From assembly GCA_016196825.1 (NCBI GenBank), contig JACPWY010000073.1, positions 1-55,254 on the forward strand: a DNA stretch of 55,254 nucleotides, written 5' to 3'. Position 1 is the stretch's first letter; every line of letters begins with the position of its first letter. The notes under the pieces are model-generated. The model saw only the letters and a program-made list of their open reading frames with translations, searched no databases and was not told the origin of the DNA. Below, one piece after another: positions 15,697 through 23,925 of the stretch. Both the position numbers and the translations under genes were made by a program. The DNA comes from Deltaproteobacteria bacterium. GTDB taxonomy: Bacteria > Bdellovibrionota > FAC87 > UBA2466.

Positions 15697-17421
15697 GTGC
15701 GATTCCCCCTTGGAAAAAGCGCTATTGATGACGGTAGACGCCATGCGGCACACGGTTTTGTCGAGATTTTTATCGCCATTGGCATTGTGGGTTGCCTGGG
15801 TGCGCTTTCCCTTTCGACGCAGTTGACTTCCCGACTAGCGATCCAAAGAGCGACTCATCGGTTGAATCGAGTTGAGGGATTCTACGCGGGTGAATTATCC
15901 GCATGGCACTCGTATAGACGAAGCGTCGATTCCCTCACTTCCACTGGCGATCAGGTCGTCTCACTTTCCAATGACTTCCTGGGTGGGATCGAGTCCACAC
16001 TCAGCGCTACGCCTTACTCCATTCAACCGGGGGTCTCTCTCAATGTATCCAGTACGCGCGCACTTGCTCCTACAAAGGCTTTGATTCGCAGATATGTCAG
16101 CGGGCGACTTGTCCACCAAGAGGCAGTTGCTTCCCATTGTGGTGGGATCAGCTTTGGCTCCAAAAAAATTCGGGTTTGCCTTCGGGCATTGAGCGCCCCG
16201 TCACCTATTGAAGTGCTAGTAGGGTGGGGATCGGGTTGGTCTGGCAATAGCCCGCCAATTCCCAGTGCGTGGAAAGTGGCCAAGATGGGCGCAAACGGAA
16301 ACCTTGTAGCGAGTTATGGAATCAATGGAGTCGTGAGCATTCCGGTCAATCCAGCACTTTTTGTTGGGGGAGCCCTGGCATTGGCAAATGCTCCTGCCAA
16401 TGGCCAGGCGGGCAACGCCGGTGATGATGGTTCCGTCTATGTCGTTACCGATGGTGGGGGGTGGAAGCTGAAACCTGACGGGACGATAGACACTGCCTAT
16501 GGAGTCGATGGCTACCGTGGAGATTCAGCATGGCAAGATAACCTGACACGTAAGCTCACGGCTGTCTGGGAGAGCAACGACCAGCTTCTGATCATCAAGG
16601 ACTCCTATGAAAGCCCTCTTCGGCGTGTCACTTCCCAGGCGGGGGCCGGCACGAATTTCCCGGAACTCTACCAGGCTCTTCAGGAAGGCGGAAGAAAGGG
16701 TTTTGTCACCCGGGTGTTGCGTAAGTCGGACGGAAGGCTTCTCGTTTCAGGTTACTCTGAAGAGCCATCAACGCATACCTTTCGCCTCCTCCAGCTTTTA
16801 CCCAGCGGTAGTATTGATCCTGCCTTTAGCTTTTGGGGGCTTCCGCTATCAAGTTTCAACCTCATTTATGACTGTCGACTTGGTGCGAATGAACGATGGT
16901 TGATGGCCTCGGTCGGTTCAGGAAATCTCACGATCTGCAGTTTGAGTACGACTGGTTTACCGGATGATGGCTGCCAGACGTTTTCAATTGGCGCACAGTC
17001 TGCTTTCGAACCCCCACTGATTGTCAGTGACAACCGGATACTCATTGTCGAATCACCCATGGCGCCACCTTTTGAACGAAAGGTTTATCTAAGAGCGTTT
17101 CAGCTGAATGGGAATGCGGACCTTACTTTTGGTGATAACGGTACATCCATTTTCAAGGCCGAGCAGCTGTTTACCGGGAGTTCCATGTCGACTTGCGCCA
17201 TCAACCAATTTCAAGTTCTCGGATCAGCTAAGATTGCTGATGGGTCGTTGCTGCTGGCACTCAGGGGGCAAAACACGACCCCGTTTTGTCGAAAGGGTGC
17301 ATTTTTAAAGCTCGATTCAGCTGGAAAGCCCGATATGACCTTTGGCAGGGATGGCTTGCGGGTACTGGAGATAGATGATCACTACATGTACAGCGTAGGA
17401 TGGGCTGTCATTTCACGATAG
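15697..17421 (+). CDS. Pilin-like protein with delta-60 repeat propeller (paralogue 1)
   Basis: 574 residues. The only usable start is GTG 15697. The N-terminus, with a basic stretch (GRRHAAHG) followed by FVEIFIAIGIVGCLGALSLS, resembles a type IV prepilin leader and helix with a G/F cleavage site, although Glu is at +3 rather than +5. NRVEGFYAGELSAWHSYRRS matches the PilX/PilV-type continuation. The rest is a large domain with repeats of the delta-60 kind: KPDGTIDTAYGVDGY, PSGSIDPAFSFWGL, NGNADLTFGDNG, SAGKPDMTFGRDG. Such repeats build beta-propellers. The paralogue at 19268 has the same architecture. It is probably an exported minor pilin-like adhesin; this is inference from the architecture. 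Confidence 0.75.
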   Translation: MRFPLGKSAIDDGRRHAAHGFVEIFIAIGIVGCLGALSLSTQLTSRLAIQRATHRLNRVEGFYAGELSAWHSYRRSVDSLTSTGDQVVSLSNDFLGGIESTLSATPYSIQPGVSLNVSSTRALAPTKALIRRYVSGRLVHQEAVASHCGGISFGSKKIRVCLRALSAPSPIEVLVGWGSGWSGNSPPIPSAWKVAKMGANGNLVASYGINGVVSIPVNPALFVGGALALANAPANGQAGNAGDDGSVYVVTDGGGWKLKPDGTIDTAYGVDGYRGDSAWQDNLTRKLTAVWESNDQLLIIKDSYESPLRRVTSQAGAGTNFPELYQALQEGGRKGFVTRVLRKSDGRLLVSGYSEEPSTHTFRLLQLLPSGSIDPAFSFWGLPLSSFNLIYDCRLGANERWLMASVGSGNLTICSLSTTGLPDDGCQTFSIGAQSAFEPPLIVSDNRILIVESPMAPPFERKVYLRAFQLNGNADLTFGDNGTSIFKAEQLFTGSSMSTCAINQFQVLGSAKIADGSLLLALRGQNTTPFCRKGAFLKLDSAGKPDMTFGRDGLRVLEIDDHYMYSVGWAVISR

Positions 17422-17467
17422 GAGCACGCCACAAAGGGGGGTGAACTGCGGATTCACTTTTTGGTGA

Positions 17468-17851
17468 TTACTTCAACTTCGCTTCAACCCACGTTCGCAA
17501 TTTTCGAATGGTTTCACGTGTGGCAGGTCGGTCGATTGAGAAATCAAAGTCCCCATCGTCATAACGAGCGGCCGTTCCAAACGGTGTGAGCCGATCAAGC
17601 TCCGAAAACTCAGGTGGAAGGGGGTGATTGTGGTTACCTAATAGGTCAGTCAGCTCACGGATATTGTGAATCTTCTTATAGGGGATTTTGAGGTGCGCCA
17701 AAAGGCTCTTAATCATTTTTTCGGCTGCCTGTTGGGCGTGAAACCCATAAATTTCATTTGGAATAGCGATATTCAAAATAATAACATCGAGAACCGCCTC
17801 GTCACCCTTGGCTTTTCGAAGTAGGACCTCCGATTTACTAGGCGGCTTCAT
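17468..17851 (-). CDS. HEPN-domain protein of an MNT/HEPN pair
   Basis: 127 residues from ATG 17851, which overlaps the end of the nucleotidyltransferase gene by 14 bases; the longer in-frame extension would lie inside that gene. The HEPN signature is EIYGFHAQQAAEKMIKSLLA, followed by IPYKKIHNIRELTDLL. The RX4-6H RNase motif of toxic HEPN proteins is not visible, so this member belongs to the small-pair type in which the nucleotidyltransferase modifies HEPN. C-terminal part: FGTAARYDDGDFDFSIDRPA. Likely a toxin-antitoxin or stress module. Confidence 0.85.
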   Translation of the reverse strand: MKPPSKSEVLLRKAKGDEAVLDVIILNIAIPNEIYGFHAQQAAEKMIKSLLAHLKIPYKKIHNIRELTDLLGNHNHPLPPEFSELDRLTPFGTAARYDDGDFDFSIDRPATRETIRKLRTWVEAKLK

Positions 17852-18158
17852 ACAGCACCTTGCCGTCCGTGCTTGCCTCTTGGTAGACGCCCGAGACTTC
17901 TCGTTCCGCTTCGAACATCTTTGAATCAACGACAATGAGGTCAACTCCGAGAAGAAGCGGGCTCAACACCCGACATAAACGAACCATTTCATCAGCCCGA
18001 CTCTTGACGGTTTTTTCGACAACCATCAAGTCCAGATCGCTGTCTTCTTTCTGCGTGCCTCGCGCATAGGACCCAAACAGAATAATCCGCTCAGGATGGC
18101 AGGCCTCGACCAGGAGCTTTACTGCCTCATCTAGCTTTTTCTGAATTTCCTCAGACAT
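17838..18158 (-). CDS. MNT-type nucleotidyltransferase
   Basis: 106 residues. It has the minimal nucleotidyltransferase motif ILFGSYARGTQKEDSDLDLM: GS-x10-D-x-D with acidic residues D-S-D-L-D for metal binding. A third acidic position is in GVDLIVVDSK. It is translated together with the following HEPN gene through an overlap. Known pairs (MntA/HepT) work by AMPylation of HEPN by the MNT protein. The start ATG at 18158 is preceded by GGGAATG without a strong SD. Confidence 0.88.
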   Translation of the reverse strand: MSEEIQKKLDEAVKLLVEACHPERIILFGSYARGTQKEDSDLDLMVVEKTVKSRADEMVRLCRVLSPLLLGVDLIVVDSKMFEAEREVSGVYQEASTDGKVLYEAA

Positions 18159-18380
18159 TCCCTCATTAAATACCAGGGACCCTCAGCGTTGGGTAGGGGC
18201 CTCACAATTCCTTGACGCGAATCCGATAGGATCAAGTCTAATCGCTCTGTGGTGAACGGTCCCCTAACTTTCCGATTTTCCTCTCCAATCCTCCTCGGCT
18301 CTGGAACACAGAAACGTAGCTTTGTGTTGTGCCGACGCGCCTAAATTGACACTGGCCAGGGGCAGGCGCACCGTTGTCCC

Positions 18381-19196
18381 ATGAATCCGAATCGAGCACT
18401 CTGGGAAAAGGGCGACTTCTCGCGCATTGCCGCGAGCATGAGAGAGAGCGGCGAGGAGTTCGTTCATAAACTGGGAATCACGAAGGGGCTGAGAGTGTTA
18501 GACCTGGGTTGCGGTGACGGCACAACGGCCATCCCCATGGCGAAGCTCGGAGCGGACGTTTTGGGCGTTGATATCGCCAGGAATCTGGTCGCCGCCGGTC
18601 ATCAGCGTGCGAAAGAAGCTGGCCTCACGAATTGCCTCTTCAGGGAGGGCGACGCCTCACACTTGCAAGGCATAGAAGATCGGTCGTTTGATCTGGTTGT
18701 CAGTATTTTTGGGGCCATGTTTGCGCCCCGGCCCTTCGATGTGGCTAAAGAGATGGTCCGGGTCATCCGTAAAGGCGGGCGCATTGTGATGGGGAATTGG
18801 ATTCCCAACGACCCCACACTTGTCGCGCAGATATTGAAGATTAGCTCTGCCTATTCACCTCCGCCTCCCGAGGGCTTTGTGAGTCCGATGACCTGGGGGG
18901 TCGAAAATCATGTCCTGGAGCGTTTCACGGCCGCGGGGGCAAAGAGGGAAAATATTTCGTTTTTGAAAGACTCCTTCACCTTCCGCTGGCCCGGAGGGCC
19001 TTCGGAACTCTTAGATGCCTTTAGAAACTTCTATGGGCCCACAATGAACGCCTTCGAGGCTGCGGGAAAGACAAACCGAGCCAATGATCTTGCCAAGGAA
19101 CTAGGAGAGCTATTCACCTTGCAAAACCAAAGCCCCAACAAGTTCATGACGAGCATTCCCGCGACATTTTTACGCGTTACCGTTATTGCGCCCTAG
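18381..19196 (+). CDS. Class I SAM-dependent methyltransferase
   Basis: 271 residues. The SAM-binding motif I is LRVLDLGCGDGTTAIPMAKL (about 39-58), then VLGVDIA for the acidic residue binding the ribose, and post-motif FDLVVSIFGAMFAPRP. The later region IRKGGRIVMGNWIPNDPTLV resembles UbiE/COQ5 or Methyltransf_11 proteins. The C-terminal about 100 residues are unlike the close small-molecule methyltransferases of known pathways. No cluster partner: it sits between the MNT/HEPN pair and pilin-like paralogue 2. The substrate is unknown. Confidence 0.85.
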   Translation: MNPNRALWEKGDFSRIAASMRESGEEFVHKLGITKGLRVLDLGCGDGTTAIPMAKLGADVLGVDIARNLVAAGHQRAKEAGLTNCLFREGDASHLQGIEDRSFDLVVSIFGAMFAPRPFDVAKEMVRVIRKGGRIVMGNWIPNDPTLVAQILKISSAYSPPPPEGFVSPMTWGVENHVLERFTAAGAKRENISFLKDSFTFRWPGGPSELLDAFRNFYGPTMNAFEAAGKTNRANDLAKELGELFTLQNQSPNKFMTSIPATFLRVTVIAP

Positions 19197-19267
19197 GCGC
19201 GTTCATTCGTGCACGACTGACGCGTCACGCAACATCTTTAGGGTGTGCTGGGCCGATAAGATTGTGC

Positions 19268-20947
19268 ATGGGTCTATCCTCGAAATCGGGAGTCTTGCCC
19301 CTTCTCATTGCCGTCGGCGTGGTAACTCTTCTGGGCGGTCTTTCGCTCTCCTTCCAAATGAGCTCCCAGATTGCGACGCGGCGGATCGTTTCCCGCATTG
19401 ATCGCAGGGAGGCCTTTTACTCCAACGAGCTCGCCGCCTGGCATGCCTATGCACGGGCAACCGACACTCTCACACCGGGAGCTACGTTTGTCGTGCAGAA
19501 TGGACTCCTGCGGCGATACACGGATGGGTCGGTCACCTACCGGACACCGGCAGGGGCCTATTGCGGCTCCACTGGATTTGGTGGAACTCACAAATACCAT
19601 GTCTGTTTGAATTCAGCTCCGCCGGTGGGTGGCGGCATGCCTGATCTCATTCTTGCGTGGTCGAACGGTGGCACCGCGATGATGTTCAGCGATGGCAATC
19701 GCTTGTGGTTTTTGGGAATAACCAAAGATGGGAAACTGGTTCAAAGCTTTGGCGAGAAGGGCCTAGTGACTCACAAAACGTTGGAAGTCGCTAACCCACG
19801 GATGGTTGGCTACTTCGACAATACGCCCTGCAAGTTGAATCCGCTGGTTTGTCCGATGAAAGAATTGTTGGTTTTTCATACTCTGCTTGGCACGCGCTTT
19901 TATAGCGCAAGAACTGGCGCCGGAATTTTGGGTCCCGACAGCCTTTTGCAACTGGGCCCCACGGGAACGGAAACATGGCCAACCGTTCTCTTCTCTGGGG
20001 ATATGACCCTTTTACCAACTGCAAGGCTTGGAGCTCCTCAAACTGGCAACATCGTATGGGGGGCTTGGGGGGATACAGTGTATGACGATCACTGTTCCTT
20101 GAGTGACTGTGCCGTTGTTGAAATCCCTAATTCCGATGAGAACATGTTGGCATGGCGTATAGCCCCTGGAAACCGCCTCAGAATCTATTCCAAGAAGGGT
20201 GAAAGTATTCTTCTCACGACCCAGTTTCCAGTTGGCTCGTCGCTGCCGCCCAACAACCACCTTGATAACTCTTTTGGTACGAACGGTATGGTTGAAACAG
20301 TGCTCGGGACGATCCCAGCCTCGACTATTCGGCAGGCCTCTCTAATGCCCAACGGTCGCCCCATGGTTTTGGTGGAGGAGCGTGGAGGCTACAATTCCTC
20401 CACTTACCAATGGGAAGATCGAATTCGAGCCTATCTACTGACCGAAGAAGGTAGGATCGATCCTAACTATGGCAATAGTGGATCTATAGAATTGAATTCC
20501 AACACCAATGAGCCAGCAAATGGCCTTCAGTTTTTAACTAGAGACGGCGAGCTATTTAATCTTCACCAGATGGAGGGAATGGGCACTGCCATCTGTCTCC
20601 AGCATATCAATACTGATGGGACGGTTGACACGGCCTTTGGCAACTCAGGGACTGCCTCATTTGCTTCCAATACCGAAGTAGACTTGGCCAAGAGTGGACG
20701 ACAAATTGTGAGGGATAGTAGTGGAAGTATTTATCTGGCTATCCAGACATCGGAGGGGGGACCCAGCCCGCCGCTTCTGGGCGCCGAAGTCCAATGGGTC
20801 GTCTACAAATTCTCCCCTAATGGTCTTCGCGAAACAGGCTTTGGAAATGTGGACTTGGGGTACTTCCACTGGCGAAGTTCAGGCAAATCGAGTGAGTCAA
20901 TCGTTAATAGCGAAGAAAACGTATTCGGTGTGGCCCTCACCCACTAA
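19268..20947 (+). CDS. Pilin-like protein with delta-60 repeat propeller (paralogue 2)
   Basis: 559 residues from ATG 19268 (a TTG at 19262 adds two). The N-terminus MGLSSKSGVLPLLIAVGVVT forms a G/V prepilin-like site with a long hydrophobic helix, followed by IVSRIDRREAFYSNELAAWH, nearly the same pattern as the paralogue at 15697. Delta-60-type repeats: TKDGKLVQSFGEKG, NHLDNSFGTNGMV, TEEGRIDPNYGNSG, NTDGTVDTAFGNSG, SPNGLRETGFGN. No Glu is near position +5. Two large surface proteins of the same make-up within 4 kb suggest functional diversification or recombination. A remnant of another surface protein follows directly. Confidence 0.75.
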   Translation: MGLSSKSGVLPLLIAVGVVTLLGGLSLSFQMSSQIATRRIVSRIDRREAFYSNELAAWHAYARATDTLTPGATFVVQNGLLRRYTDGSVTYRTPAGAYCGSTGFGGTHKYHVCLNSAPPVGGGMPDLILAWSNGGTAMMFSDGNRLWFLGITKDGKLVQSFGEKGLVTHKTLEVANPRMVGYFDNTPCKLNPLVCPMKELLVFHTLLGTRFYSARTGAGILGPDSLLQLGPTGTETWPTVLFSGDMTLLPTARLGAPQTGNIVWGAWGDTVYDDHCSLSDCAVVEIPNSDENMLAWRIAPGNRLRIYSKKGESILLTTQFPVGSSLPPNNHLDNSFGTNGMVETVLGTIPASTIRQASLMPNGRPMVLVEERGGYNSSTYQWEDRIRAYLLTEEGRIDPNYGNSGSIELNSNTNEPANGLQFLTRDGELFNLHQMEGMGTAICLQHINTDGTVDTAFGNSGTASFASNTEVDLAKSGRQIVRDSSGSIYLAIQTSEGGPSPPLLGAEVQWVVYKFSPNGLRETGFGNVDLGYFHWRSSGKSSESIVNSEENVFGVALTH

Positions 20948-20957
20948 TCCATAGCTG

Positions 20958-21185
20958 TTGGAATCGTGTGGTTCAACGAGCTCGGGTACATTCTGGAACA
21001 CAGAAACATCGGGACAGCCGCAAAGCGCGTTGGGCAGCCCAAAAACGGACGCCGAAATGAAACAAGCCCCAACCTTTTCCGGGTTTGATTACGCAAATGT
21101 TTGGCGCGAGCCTAGTTCCTCCAGCTACCCCACGTTGCGCTGGGAGCCGCCGGGAGGAATCTGCAATCAACCGGCTGGTCATTAG
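20958..21185 (+). pseudogene. C-terminal remnant of a GLUG-motif surface protein
   Basis: 75 codons open from a TTG just after a stop. The translation SGTFWNTETSGQPQSALGSP followed by KTDAEMKQAPTFSGFDYANV and YPTLRWEP is the typical last unit of GLUG-repeat proteins (W.T.TSG...KT.AEMK...F.G.DF..VW....YP.L+W). The long N-terminal part is missing. It is therefore a leftover of a larger exported protein, perhaps once next to or fused with the delta-60 protein upstream. Confidence 0.6.
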
Positions 21186-21226
21186 CCGCCGCATTCCAAG
21201 ATCGGAGTGGCCGAATCTTGGGGGAC

Positions 21227-22381
21227 TTAGGATTGCACGATCTCCCCCGCCCAAAGCTTGGTCAGGAACTCGGCCCAGGGGAGGCAGGAGATTCCATCTT
21301 GCCTCTTTGCAATTCGGTCCTCGCTCACTAGATAGTAGTGCTTAAAAACGCGTTCCTCTTGGAGGGCTTTGAGCCCGCGCAAATGTTTTGATTGAACCTT
21401 GCGTGTGGATTTGACCTCCACAGCAGTGTGATCGCCTATGACGTAGTCAACTTCATGCTGGTGAGTGCTGCGCCAAAAGCAAAGCGGATCAAAAATACGA
21501 TTGTAGCCAAGGAACGCACGTAGTTCCATTCCTATCCATTGTTCGAAGCTGTGTCCAAAAAGATCAGAGTTCCTGTCTAGGGTCTTTGTTCCGGCGATAA
21601 CGTGGGTGACCCCTGGGTCAAAGAGATAGAATTTAGCGGTGGCTATGGCTTTTCTCTTTTTGGATTCCACCCATGGCTCATGAGAAAAACCCAGAAGCGT
21701 ATCCTCTAAGATGGAATAGTAACTCTTGATGGTTGAGGCGGAAATCCCGGCATCGCTTCCGATGTTGGCAAAGTTGATCAGTTGCCCATTGCTGAGGGCA
21801 GCCGTTTTCAAGAATCTCGAAAATGCAGGAAGGGTGCGGACGAGCCCCTCAGCTTGAACCTCTTCCTTAATGTAGTTTTGGAGGTAAGCCTGCAGCTCCT
21901 CCTCAGGGAACTCGCTTTGGACCACGCTGGGTAGTCCACCAAACCGCAAATACCTCTCAAGGTTGAAGTGTGGAATCTCTTTCCAGCACAGAGGAAAGAG
22001 ATTTGTCGTCCAGGCCCTCCCGCCTAGAAGATTCGCAGCTCCACGTTTGAGCTTTCGGGCACTGCTTCCCGTGAGCAAAAAACGAAAACCAAACTCCTCA
22101 ATAAGACGGTGGACCTCATCCAAAAGCGCAGGAATTTTCTGTATTTCATCGATGACAATAGGACGCTTCTTATCCGCATTCTGAGAAACTATGTTTTGAA
22201 GTTCTGATGGATTAGAGGAGAGCCTCAAGTTCATTTCCGATTGCAGTAGATCGATTATGAATGCCGTCTTGGAGAGCTCTTTCCGAATCAGGTGTGTTTT
22301 TCCAGTTCCGCGAGGACCAAAGAGAAAAAAAGACTTTTTGGCGAGTAGCGGGGTCAGGTTTAGCAAACGATCGAAGGCCAT
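21227..22381 (-). CDS. AAA ATPase with DUF4143 domain (copy 2)
   Basis: 384 residues from ATG 22381; a longer frame to 22426 would read through the operator repeats. Walker A FFLFGPRGTGKTHLIRKEL, Walker B RPIVIDEIQKIP, sensor FRFLLTGSSARKLKRGAANL. DUF4143 part: FGGLPSVVQSEFPEEELQAY, KEEVQAEGLVRTLPAFSRFL, STIKSYYSILEDTLLGF, and the nuclease-like end HEVDYVIGDHTAVEVKSTRK. It shares the architecture of the protein at 14430-15572 but is clearly diverged, so this is not a recent duplication. It also lacks an SD and has repeats abutting the ATG. Confidence 0.92.
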   Translation of the reverse strand: MAFDRLLNLTPLLAKKSFFLFGPRGTGKTHLIRKELSKTAFIIDLLQSEMNLRLSSNPSELQNIVSQNADKKRPIVIDEIQKIPALLDEVHRLIEEFGFRFLLTGSSARKLKRGAANLLGGRAWTTNLFPLCWKEIPHFNLERYLRFGGLPSVVQSEFPEEELQAYLQNYIKEEVQAEGLVRTLPAFSRFLKTAALSNGQLINFANIGSDAGISASTIKSYYSILEDTLLGFSHEPWVESKKRKAIATAKFYLFDPGVTHVIAGTKTLDRNSDLFGHSFEQWIGMELRAFLGYNRIFDPLCFWRSTHQHEVDYVIGDHTAVEVKSTRKVQSKHLRGLKALQEERVFKHYYLVSEDRIAKRQDGISCLPWAEFLTKLWAGEIVQS

Positions 22382-22382
22382 G

Positions 22383-22444
22383 GGATAAACAACATAGTAA
22401 CCGTTGTTTATCCGGATAATCAACAATTAAGATATTGTTTATCC
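22383..22444 (-). promoter_or_regulatory. Four-site operator array over the promoter of DUF4143 gene 2
   Basis: GGATAAACAA lies at 22383-22392 and its reverse complement TTGTTTATCC at 22404-22413 and 22435-22444; a near copy, GGATAATCAA, is at 22414-22423. They form two adjacent inverted pairs. On the minus strand TTGATT (22423-22418), 18 bases and TACTAT (22399-22394) make a promoter that would leave about five bases of leader before ATG 22381. The arrangement parallels gene 1 although the repeat sequence differs. Confidence 0.65.
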
Positions 22445-22547
22445 GTGATGAGTATTTCACTCCGTTGTCCCTAAAAATGGTTCCGTTGCTCCGTGTTGTG
22501 GTGGCACGACGCTCTGATGCTATGATCCTCAATAGCTTCCCCACAAC

Positions 22548-23924
22548 GTGCTCTTCAATTCATTTCAATTTCTGCTTTTGTTTTTGCCACCGGTCTTTGC
22601 CTTGAGCCTTGCGCTCAAGGGGAATCGGCTTTTGGCGTGGATAACGCTTGCCAGCGTTGCGTTTTATTCTTTCGCCGGACATGTGTGGTTCATCGGGCCA
22701 ATGCTTGTGACGATCTGTCTCGATTTTGCCATTGGCATCTGGATGGCGCGCAGTTCTCGCGTGATGCGCAAGGTTCTGCTGGTCACCTCGCTCACCGCTA
22801 ACTTTGGACTTCTTTTCTACTTCAAGTACTCCTCCTGGCTGTTGAGTGGTCTGCAGCTGCTGTTTAAGTCGGACGCCGTGATGGCGTTTCAGACGATTCT
22901 GCCGGCCGGTATCTCCTTTTATACGTTCCAAAGCGTCTCCTATATTATCGATATCTATCGCGCGGGGGAGAACGCGAAGCCTGAGCGAAATTTCTGGAAG
23001 TTTGCGGGCTTCATCGCCTTTTTTCCGCACCTGGTGGCCGGGCCGCTCACGCGTCACAATCAGCTCACTCCACAACTGGAGAGGATCGCCGAGAGGGGGA
23101 TCCGGCCGCGGTGGCGAGAGGGAGTTTTTCTCTTTGCGATCGGCCTTTCCAAAAAGCTCATTATCGGTGACACGCTGGGGCGGCTTGTGAATCCGCTCTT
23201 GGAAAGTGGATCACCGACGCTGATTGCGAGCTGGTGTGCGTTGGTGGGGTTCACCCTTCAGATCTATTTCGATTTTTCTGGCTACTCCGATATGGCGATA
23301 GGCCTCGGTCGGCTCTTTGACGTCGAGCTGCCGATGAATTTCAACTCCCCGTACCAGGCCGCCAATCCGAGTGACTTTTGGAGGCGCTGGCACGTTACGC
23401 TCAGCCAGTGGCTGCGAGACTATCTCTACATTCCTCTAGGTGGGAATCGCCTCAGTGCTTTTCGCACCTCGCTCAATCTGATGATCACGATGGTGCTCGG
23501 TGGTCTTTGGCACGGCGCCGGCGTGACGTTTCTCATTTGGGGCGCATGGCATGGCTCGCTCCTTCTCGTTTATCGTCTTCTCGGTCGGCGGTGGGACGGG
23601 TTACCTAAGGGCGTGCAGAAGGGGCTTACGTTTTTCCTTGTGATGATGGGCTGGCTGCCGTTTCGGGCCTCAGGTTTGCAGCAGATGGGCCAGTGGTTTC
23701 AGGGCCTGGTCGGGGTGAATGGCCTCGGGGTGTTCCTGTACCCGGTGGAGCTCGGGCTGGCTCTCTTCTTTGGTCTTCTGATGACGCTCAAACTTCCAGA
23801 ACCATCATCGCATTGGAAGCTTTCCGACTGGGAGACGGTTCCTCAGATTGCATTGGGGCTTTTCACCGCTCTTGGGGTCATGTTCTTGGCGCAGACTTCG
23901 GCGTTTCTTTATTTCCAATTTTAA
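22548..23924 (+). CDS. MBOAT-family membrane O-acyltransferase (AlgI/DltB type)
   Basis: 458 residues, GTG start at 22548 (MLFNSFQFLLLFLPPVFALS). About ten membrane segments. MBOAT hallmarks: FFPHLVAGPLTRHNQL, FDFSGYSDMAIGLGRLFD, NFNSPYQAANPSDFWRRWH, LRDYLYIPLGGNR, and the catalytic His region LGGLWHGAGVTFLIWGAWHG. The family moves acyl groups from a carrier to periplasmic polymers such as alginate or teichoic acids. The next gene, one base downstream, encodes a SGNH-like partner, which is the usual pairing of AlgI/AlgX or DltB/DltD. The polymer modified here is unknown. Confidence 0.92.
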   Translation: MLFNSFQFLLLFLPPVFALSLALKGNRLLAWITLASVAFYSFAGHVWFIGPMLVTICLDFAIGIWMARSSRVMRKVLLVTSLTANFGLLFYFKYSSWLLSGLQLLFKSDAVMAFQTILPAGISFYTFQSVSYIIDIYRAGENAKPERNFWKFAGFIAFFPHLVAGPLTRHNQLTPQLERIAERGIRPRWREGVFLFAIGLSKKLIIGDTLGRLVNPLLESGSPTLIASWCALVGFTLQIYFDFSGYSDMAIGLGRLFDVELPMNFNSPYQAANPSDFWRRWHVTLSQWLRDYLYIPLGGNRLSAFRTSLNLMITMVLGGLWHGAGVTFLIWGAWHGSLLLVYRLLGRRWDGLPKGVQKGLTFFLVMMGWLPFRASGLQQMGQWFQGLVGVNGLGVFLYPVELGLALFFGLLMTLKLPEPSSHWKLSDWETVPQIALGLFTALGVMFLAQTSAFLYFQF

Positions 23925-23925
23925 G

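Noticed and set aside
18159..18380. Promoter TTGACG with a -10 near 18232 for the methyltransferase gene
   Set aside because: The -10 hexamer at a suitable distance (AGTCTA) is too far from consensus to claim.
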